In this document: positions 6,720 through 10,690 of the stretch, in pieces
Layout of the letters: each line of letters opens with the position of its first letter
How positions within the stretch are numbered: position 1 is the stretch's first letter
Source: DAOMOD01 sp964526035
GTDB taxonomy: Bacteria; Pseudomonadota; Gammaproteobacteria; Xanthomonadales; BPKI01
Direction of reading: 5' to 3'
Assembly: GCA_964526035.1 (NCBI GenBank)
Contig: CAZGKE010000119.1
Coordinates: 1-10,690 of the forward strand
DNA: 10,690 bases
Notes under the pieces: model-generated
Told to the model about the DNA's origin: nothing
The model's database searches: none
The model's input: only the letters and a program-made list of their open reading frames with translations
Made by a program: the position numbers and the translations under genes

Positions 6720-7688
6720 ATGGAAACCCGCGCCAGCCACTTCCTCATCGGTGCCTTCACCCTGGTGGTGATGGTCGGGGCGTTCCTGTTCGTGCTGTGG
6801 CTGAGCAAGCTCACGCTGGACCGCGAGTTCATCGAGTATGAGGTGGTGTTCACCGAAGCCATCACCGGACTTTCGGTCGGCGGCGCGGTGCAGTACAACG
6901 GCATCCAGGTCGGCGAGGTGCGGCGCCTGTACCTCGCACCCGACGATCCGGGCCGCGTGATCGCGCGCGTGCGCCTCGCTGCCGCGACCCCGGTCAAGAC
7001 CGACACCCAGGCGCGGCTTTCCATCACCGGCCTGACTGGCGTGGCGGTGATCCAGTTCAGCGGCGGAACGCCGGGATCACCACACCTTGTACCGGAGATC
7101 GGACAGGACGTGGCGCAGATCATTGCCCAGGAAAGCGCGCTGCAGAAACTGCTGACGGGCGGTGAGGACATCGTCATCAGCCTCAACGAAGCCATCCTGC
7201 GGGTCACAGCACTGCTCAGTGCGGACAACGTCGGGCGCGTCACCGAAACCCTGCAGTACATCGAGACCATCAGCGCCACGCTTGCGTCCAAGGAAGCCGA
7301 CATCGATCGACTGTTCACCGAGATGGCGGATTCCGGCACTGCCATCCGCCGCGCCCTGGAGCAGACCGAGACCCTGATCATCCGCATGGAAAGTGTGGCC
7401 GCCAACGCCGACCGCCTGCTCGGCGAAGACACCCGTGACCTGATCGAGTCGAGCAAGGAGACGCTGCAGACGATCCGTCGCCTGAGCGGCAACCTTGACG
7501 GCCTGCTTGCCGAGAACCGCGACGCCATTTCCAGCTTCTCGAACCAGAGCCTCGGCCAGATCGCACCGGCGCTGGCCGAACTGCGCAGCCTGCTGCGCGA
7601 GTTGACCCGGGTGGCCGAACGCCTCGACGAAGATCCCGGATCCTTCCTCGGCGGCGGCGACAAACCACAGGAGTTCCGACCGCAATGA
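6720..7688 (+). CDS. mlaD: MlaD-type MCE-domain protein with long helical C-terminus
   Basis: This lipid-binding MCE protein is anchored in the inner membrane and exposed to the periplasm; such proteins form hexameric rings with a hydrophobic pore above the MlaE dimer. Of its 322 aa, residues 8-28 are one membrane segment (FLIGAFTLVVMVGAFLFVLWL). The single MCE domain spans about 38-116, with GGAVQYNGIQVGEV (54-67) and SITGLTGVAVIQFSGG (101-116). Residues 130-300 are a long run of helix and coiled coil with regular hydrophobic spacing, ending in a Gly/Pro-rich tail. E. coli MlaD is about 183 aa, so the C-terminus is extended, as in MCE proteins that form a periplasmic tube or needle. The ATG at 6720 is 9 bases after the mlaF stop. 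Confidence 0.93.
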   Translation: METRASHFLIGAFTLVVMVGAFLFVLWLSKLTLDREFIEYEVVFTEAITGLSVGGAVQYNGIQVGEVRRLYLAPDDPGRVIARVRLAAATPVKTDTQARLSITGLTGVAVIQFSGGTPGSPHLVPEIGQDVAQIIAQESALQKLLTGGEDIVISLNEAILRVTALLSADNVGRVTETLQYIETISATLASKEADIDRLFTEMADSGTAIRRALEQTETLIIRMESVAANADRLLGEDTRDLIESSKETLQTIRRLSGNLDGLLAENRDAISSFSNQSLGQIAPALAELRSLLRELTRVAERLDEDPGSFLGGGDKPQEFRPQ

Positions 7689-8335
7689 GCATGCTCCGTC
7701 CCCTGACCGTCATCTCCGCCAGCCTCCTGGTCGGCGGCTGCATCAGTGTCGGTCTCGGCGGCGGCGGAGGAGATCCGCTGACCACCTACACGCTCGGCGC
7801 ACCCGCTGCGCCGTCGGCACCGGCGCAGGCGGTGACCTGGCAGCTGGTCGTCGAGAAGCCGTCCGCCGCCAAGGCGCTGGCCAGCAACCGCATCGTGGTC
7901 ATGCCTACGGCCAATGTCATCAATGTCTATGAAGGCGTGCAGTGGTCGGATCGCACGCCCGAACTGGTGCAGACCATGATCATCCGCGGCCTGGAGACCA
8001 GCGGCCGCATCGCCGCGGTGGACCGCCCGGAGAGCGGGCTGCGCGGCGACTACACCCTGGTATCCGAAGTACGCGCCTTCCAGGCCGAGTATGACGGCGC
8101 GGCCACCCCGATGGTGCGGGTTGCGCTCAGCCTGCGGCTGCTGCAGCCGGCCCGCAACCGCGTACTGGCCGCGCAGGTGCTTGAAGAAACCCGACGCGCC
8201 GAGAGCACCGATGTCGCCAGCGTGGTGCGCGCCTTCGATGCCGCTGCCGTCGAGCTGGTGGCCAAGGCAGTGGCCTGGACTCTCGATAGTGGCGAAGCCA
8301 ACCACGTCTCCGGACCCCCCGAACCCTGGCGCTGA
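7685..8335 (+). CDS. ABC-type transport auxiliary lipoprotein (PqiC/DUF330 type)
   Basis: This is a 216-aa lipoprotein of the ABC_trans_aux family, the type seen as PqiC in E. coli. Residues 1-18 are a signal peptide ending in the lipobox LLVGGC, with the lipidated cysteine at 19. Residue 20 is Ile rather than Asp, which favours outer-membrane sorting. A Gly-rich linker follows, then the family body: TYTLGAP, NRIVVMPTANVINVYEGVQWSDRTPELVQTMI in pieces (about 68-100), and a repeated RAVLA-like strand region, with a final helix (VVRAFDAAAVELVAKAV). The start ATGA overlaps the mlaD stop, with AGGAG about a dozen bases upstream; an ATG two codons later is an alternative. Its place as the last operon gene suggests it is the outer-membrane partner of the MCE protein. 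That role is inferred from Pqi-type systems. Confidence 0.88.
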   Translation: MSMLRPLTVISASLLVGGCISVGLGGGGGDPLTTYTLGAPAAPSAPAQAVTWQLVVEKPSAAKALASNRIVVMPTANVINVYEGVQWSDRTPELVQTMIIRGLETSGRIAAVDRPESGLRGDYTLVSEVRAFQAEYDGAATPMVRVALSLRLLQPARNRVLAAQVLEETRRAESTDVASVVRAFDAAAVELVAKAVAWTLDSGEANHVSGPPEPWR

Positions 8336-8492
8336 AGCGCACCGGTTTCGCACCAGCGCGGCGCTCGAGCGGAGCAAACGGCGCTCGTCATGAACCCACG
8401 CCGATCCCGACCTTGGGGGGTAAACGCATCCTGACGCGTCCTTCTGTTGCGGAACTCATCCCGCAGTCCGCTGCACCAAGAAGGATATAGTC

Positions 8493-10001
8493 ATGCGTAC
8501 TCTTCGCTACCTGCTCGCCGCCTCACTCGTTGGCGGAGCCACTTCGCTGGGAGCCGTCCATCTGTCCGATGGTGAAGGTCAGGCCCTGATCTACCCCTAC
8601 TACACCGTCAATGGCGATCTCAACACGCTGATCCAGGTGAGCAACCTGCAGGACAGCGTGAAGGCACTGAAGATCCGTTTCCACGAGGGAAGCAACGGCC
8701 GCGCGGTCCTCTCGTTCAGCATCTATCTGCGCCCGTATGACACCTGGACCGCCGCGCTGTATGCCGAATCGGAGGATGGACCGGCAAGGCTGCGCACATT
8801 CGATCCCACCTGCACGGTGCCTTCCATACCTGCGGGAGGCGTCGATTTCCGCAACTTCGACTACACCGACACCAATGCAGACGGCGGCAGCGGTGGATTC
8901 GCGCGCACCCGGGAGGGGCACATCGAGATCTTCGAGATGGGCGAGGTGAGCGGCAACCTGGCCACGGCAGCGGATCTCTACCAGTGTCAGTCGCTGATAG
9001 CAGCCTGGTCACCCGGCGGCACCTGGAACATGGACGCCACGGCGCAGATCGAACCCCCTGCCGGCGGCCTGATCGGCGCGGCCGCCGTGGTGGATCCGCC
9101 CGAAGGCCAGATCTACAGCTACCGCGCGGTTGCGCTGGGCGCCTTCAGCGGCATCGCGCAGCATCGCGACCCGGGCGGTCCCGAACCGAACCTGTCGACG
9201 GCCGCGGCCAGCAGCGAAGAGGCCGATGTCGTGGCGACCTGGATCACCAGCGACGGCGTCGCGCACACCGCGAGCTGGCCGCGCGCGCAGGCCGTGGATG
9301 CGGTGAGCGCCGTGCTGGCGCGCGTCGAAGTGAGTACCCGCTATACCCAGGAGCAGGCGCTGCTGGCGGAAAGCGAATGGGTGCTGAATTTCCCGACCAA
9401 GCGCTTCTACACCGACACCGCCAACGGCGGAGTCCTCGATGGCGATCCGCTGCCGCCGTTTGACGTCGCGTTCAGTGGCGACGAGCCTCGTACCCGGCCG
9501 CCGGTCGCCGGTGGAGCCTGCACTTTCCATTTTCTCCGCGTTCGCGACCGTGAGGGTGTGCTCCAGCATCCCGATCATGCCGAGGCCTGTTTCTCCGAAG
9601 CCAAGCTGAACTGTCCGCCGAACATTCTTGCCACCTGTCAGGCCGTCCAGGTCGTGAGCCTGGGCCACGCGGCCCTCGACCTCGACGCATCGCCGCTGCT
9701 GGGATCACAGCGTCTGGCGCTCTACCAGAATGGTCATCCGGGCAACCCACCGGTATTTCCACAGGTCGTCAACCTGACGCCCGCCGAAGACATCGCCGGC
9801 TACGCAGCGCTTTCTCTGGTGGATTGGACGCCTGCCGCGCTGCGACCCTCGCTCGAAGGCGTGGTGCCGCAGGGACTGCCGGTGATCGCGCTGGGCTTCA
9901 AGCGCCTCACACACCAGAATGCGCAGCCCGGAGTGCTGGCAAACTACGGCGCCGTCCTGCCTCACAGCAGCCTTTCGGAGGCAACAGTCGGAGCAGAATG
10001 A
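8493..10001 (+). CDS. Secreted protein of unknown function, 502 aa
   Basis: I recognise no named domain. Residues 1-21 are a signal peptide (two Arg, then a hydrophobic core LLAASLVGG, cleavage likely after LGA), so the mature protein is periplasmic or secreted. The mature N-terminus is striking: GEGQALIYPYYTVNGDLNTLIQVSN, in pieces from residue 27 to 51, then KALKIRFHEGSNGR and SIYLRPYDTWTAALYA, reading as a beta-sandwich. Six cysteines (107, 165, 343, 366, 374, 382) could form disulfides, the last three closely spaced. Another ordered patch is SEWVLNFPTKRFYTD (294-308), and the C-terminus has ALGFKRLTHQN and LANYGAVLPH. There is no anchor, sorting signal or catalytic motif that I can name. 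AAGAAGGA (8478-8485) is a good Shine-Dalgarno sequence before the ATG. The gene follows the Mla operon after 157 bp and appears independent of it. Confidence 0.87.
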   Translation: MRTLRYLLAASLVGGATSLGAVHLSDGEGQALIYPYYTVNGDLNTLIQVSNLQDSVKALKIRFHEGSNGRAVLSFSIYLRPYDTWTAALYAESEDGPARLRTFDPTCTVPSIPAGGVDFRNFDYTDTNADGGSGGFARTREGHIEIFEMGEVSGNLATAADLYQCQSLIAAWSPGGTWNMDATAQIEPPAGGLIGAAAVVDPPEGQIYSYRAVALGAFSGIAQHRDPGGPEPNLSTAAASSEEADVVATWITSDGVAHTASWPRAQAVDAVSAVLARVEVSTRYTQEQALLAESEWVLNFPTKRFYTDTANGGVLDGDPLPPFDVAFSGDEPRTRPPVAGGACTFHFLRVRDREGVLQHPDHAEACFSEAKLNCPPNILATCQAVQVVSLGHAALDLDASPLLGSQRLALYQNGHPGNPPVFPQVVNLTPAEDIAGYAALSLVDWTPAALRPSLEGVVPQGLPVIALGFKRLTHQNAQPGVLANYGAVLPHSSLSEATVGAE

Positions 10002-10030
10002 CGCCGCAAACCTTCACGCAGGACCGTACC

Positions 10031-10054
10031 GCGCCCCCGACGTAGCGGGGGCGC
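10031..10054 (+). terminator. Strong GC hairpin after the secreted-protein gene, possible terminator
   Basis: A perfect 9-bp stem, GCGCCCCCG (10031-10039) with CGGGGGCGC (10046-10054), closes the loop ACGTAG, 29 bases after the stop codon. No T tract follows; instead GGGGGC is repeated (the 8-mer GCGGGGGC occurs at 10045-10052 and 10053-10060). It may protect the mRNA 3' end or act as a poor intrinsic terminator. Confidence 0.45.
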
Positions 10055-10063
10055 GGGGGCGTC

Positions 10064-10087
10064 TGCGGACAGCGTACTGCGTCCGCA
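10064..10087. repeat. Second inverted repeat downstream of the secreted-protein gene
   Basis: TGCGGAC (10064-10070) and GTCCGCA (10081-10087) pair perfectly around a 10-base centre. It lies ten bases after the first hairpin and about 70 bases before the ahcY promoter. It could be part of a double terminator or an operator; neither can be decided from sequence. Confidence 0.35.
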
Positions 10088-10131
10088 ACGAACCTGCGCC
10101 TCAGCGCCCGTCGCCGGCGGTTGTCGCAGGA

Positions 10132-10163
10132 TTCATCCTTTCATCCGCGGCAAGCGATATAAT
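10132..10163 (+). promoter_or_regulatory. Candidate ahcY promoter with perfect -10 box
   Basis: TATAAT at 10158-10163 matches the sigma-70 -10 consensus in all six positions. The -35 region is poor: TTCATC at 10132-10137 with a 20-bp spacer, or ATCCTT at 10135-10140 with 17 bp. Transcription would begin near 10170, just before the first strand of the riboswitch, giving a leader of about 100 bases. Confidence 0.6.
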
Positions 10164-10175
10164 CGTCGATCTTCG

Positions 10176-10246
10176 CGCATCGAGGGGCGTTGCAGCCCGG
10201 GTTCCCGGGTCAGGCTCGATGCGGATTTCCCATGCAACCGCGCCCG
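10176..10246 (+). ncRNA. SAH riboswitch (S-adenosylhomocysteine aptamer) in the ahcY leader
   Basis: This cis-acting RNA senses S-adenosylhomocysteine. P1 is a perfect 9-bp helix, CGCATCGAG (10176-10184) with CTCGATGCG (10215-10223). The conserved core follows: GGGGCGTTGCA on the 5' side and the GTCAGG piece just before the 3' strand of P1, both as in the SAH riboswitch consensus (CGAGGRGCGYTGC...CAGGCTCG). P2 is the 5-bp helix CCCGG/CCGGG (10196-10200 with 10205-10209). A pseudoknot can form between GGGCG (10185-10189) and CGCCC (10241-10245), as in the Ralstonia RNA. The position 23 bases before ahcY is the standard one for this class. The class is known to raise expression when SAH binds, so the enzyme that removes SAH is made when SAH builds up. 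Confidence 0.9.
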
Positions 10247-10261
10247 TTGAGACCAACGGAG
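10244..10261 (+). promoter_or_regulatory. Shine-Dalgarno-masking hairpin that competes with the riboswitch pseudoknot
   Basis: CCGTTG (10244-10249) pairs perfectly with CAACGG (10254-10259) around the loop AGAC. The 3' strand covers two bases of the ahcY Shine-Dalgarno GGAG (10258-10261, seven bases before the ATG). The 5' strand takes two bases, 10244-10245, that the riboswitch pseudoknot also needs. The two structures therefore exclude each other. The pairing is seen in the sequence; the switching role is inference. Confidence 0.55.
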
Positions 10262-10268
10262 TTCAACC

Positions 10269-10690
10269 ATGAATGCTGTCGTCAAAGAATCCCCGCACCA
10301 GGATTTCAAGGTGCGCGACCTCGCGCTGGCCGATCTTGGCCGCAGGCGCATCCGCATGGCCGAAGAGGAAATGCCCGGCCTGATGCAGATCCGTGCCAAA
10401 TACGCACCGCTCAAGCCGCTGGCCGGCGTGCGGCTGTCGGGCTCGCTGCACATGACCAAGGAAACCGCAGTCCTGATCGAGACCCTGGTCGCGCTGGGCG
10501 CTTCGGTGCGTTGGGCCAGCTGCAACATCTTCTCCACCCAGGACGATGCCGCAGCGGCGATCGCGGTCACCGGCGTTCCGGTGTTCGCCTGGAAGGGCGA
10601 GACCCTGGAGGAGTACTGGGACTGCACGCTCGACATGCTCACCCACCCGGGCATGAAAGGCCCCGAGCTGATCGTCGACGACGGCGGCGA
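10269..10690 (+). CDS. ahcY: Adenosylhomocysteinase, 3' end cut by window
   Basis: S-adenosylhomocysteine hydrolase splits SAH into adenosine and homocysteine in the cytoplasm, relieving product inhibition of methyltransferases and feeding methionine resynthesis; it uses bound NAD. The visible 140 residues are the N-terminal part of the substrate domain. Landmarks are DFKVRDLALADLGRRRI, AEEEMPGLM, SGSLHMTKETAVLIETL (the SLHMT loop contacts substrate), SCNIFSTQDDAAAAIA with the conserved Asp, and FAWKGETLEEYWDCT with the conserved Glu. The frame is open to base 10690; the full enzyme is about 430-480 aa, so about two-thirds lies outside. The ATG at 10269 is preceded by GGAG with seven bases between. 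Regulation is by the SAH riboswitch in its leader. The identification is secure. Confidence 0.96.
   Translation, partial: MNAVVKESPHQDFKVRDLALADLGRRRIRMAEEEMPGLMQIRAKYAPLKPLAGVRLSGSLHMTKETAVLIETLVALGASVRWASCNIFSTQDDAAAAIAVTGVPVFAWKGETLEEYWDCTLDMLTHPGMKGPELIVDDGG

Noticed and set aside
6248..8377. Open frame of 709 codons on the minus strand across the Mla-like genes
   Set aside because: It lies antisense to three genes with unmistakable family motifs. Its translation is low-complexity Ser/Arg/Ala-rich, as expected for the opposite strand of high-GC coding DNA.
8336..8492. Search for a terminator or promoter between the lipoprotein gene and the secreted-protein gene
   Set aside because: Only weak, interrupted inverted repeats and no convincing -35/-10 pair are visible. 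Only the Shine-Dalgarno AAGAAGGA at 8478-8485 can be supported.
10045..10060. G-quadruplex from the GGGGGC repeats
   Set aside because: Only two G runs are present within reach, and a four-run motif is needed; the bases are also used in the 10031-10054 hairpin.

Overview
The window looks like ordinary chromosome from a high-GC gammaproteobacterium, most likely of the order Lysobacterales (Xanthomonadales). The reasons are the strongly GC-biased third codon positions, REP-like units of the 'GTAGGAGCGGC...GCCGC' style common in that group, the short H-NS-like protein, and a SAH riboswitch before ahcY. The assignment is inference from content only. I see no insertion sequence, phage gene, tRNA, rRNA or CRISPR array.

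Left part (1-2560). The window opens inside ilvE (branched-chain aminotransferase), whose stop codon lies in the arm of a REP-like repeat. About 160 bp of paired REP-like units (891-1055) follow, then a run of 7-bp repeats (1081-1115). Next comes a leftward gene for a 280-aa protein that I do not recognise. Divergent from it is a rightward gene for a short H-NS-type nucleoid protein, closed by a clear intrinsic terminator.

Middle (2579-4760). A leftward ThrE-type amino-acid exporter and a rightward EamA/DMT-type exporter diverge from a very short shared control region. Their candidate -10 boxes occupy almost the same bases on opposite strands.

Mla-like operon (4798-8335). Four tightly packed genes encode an MCE lipid-transport ABC system: an MlaE permease with an N-terminal STAS (MlaB-like) domain, an MlaF ATPase, a long MlaD-type MCE protein, and an ABC-transport auxiliary (PqiC/DUF330-type) lipoprotein. 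The junctions overlap by 4 bp, are 9 bp apart, and overlap by 4 bp. No separate mlaB or mlaC is present. Together they should move phospholipids between inner and outer membrane, with the long MCE protein and the lipoprotein perhaps bridging the periplasm.

Right part (8493-10690). A separate gene encodes a 502-aa secreted protein of unknown function. A noncoding stretch with two strong hairpins follows. Then comes a perfect TATAAT box, a well-formed SAH riboswitch, and the start of ahcY (S-adenosylhomocysteine hydrolase), which is cut by the window end. The 5' leader can also form a hairpin over the Shine-Dalgarno sequence that competes with the riboswitch pseudoknot, which suggests how SAH could switch translation on.
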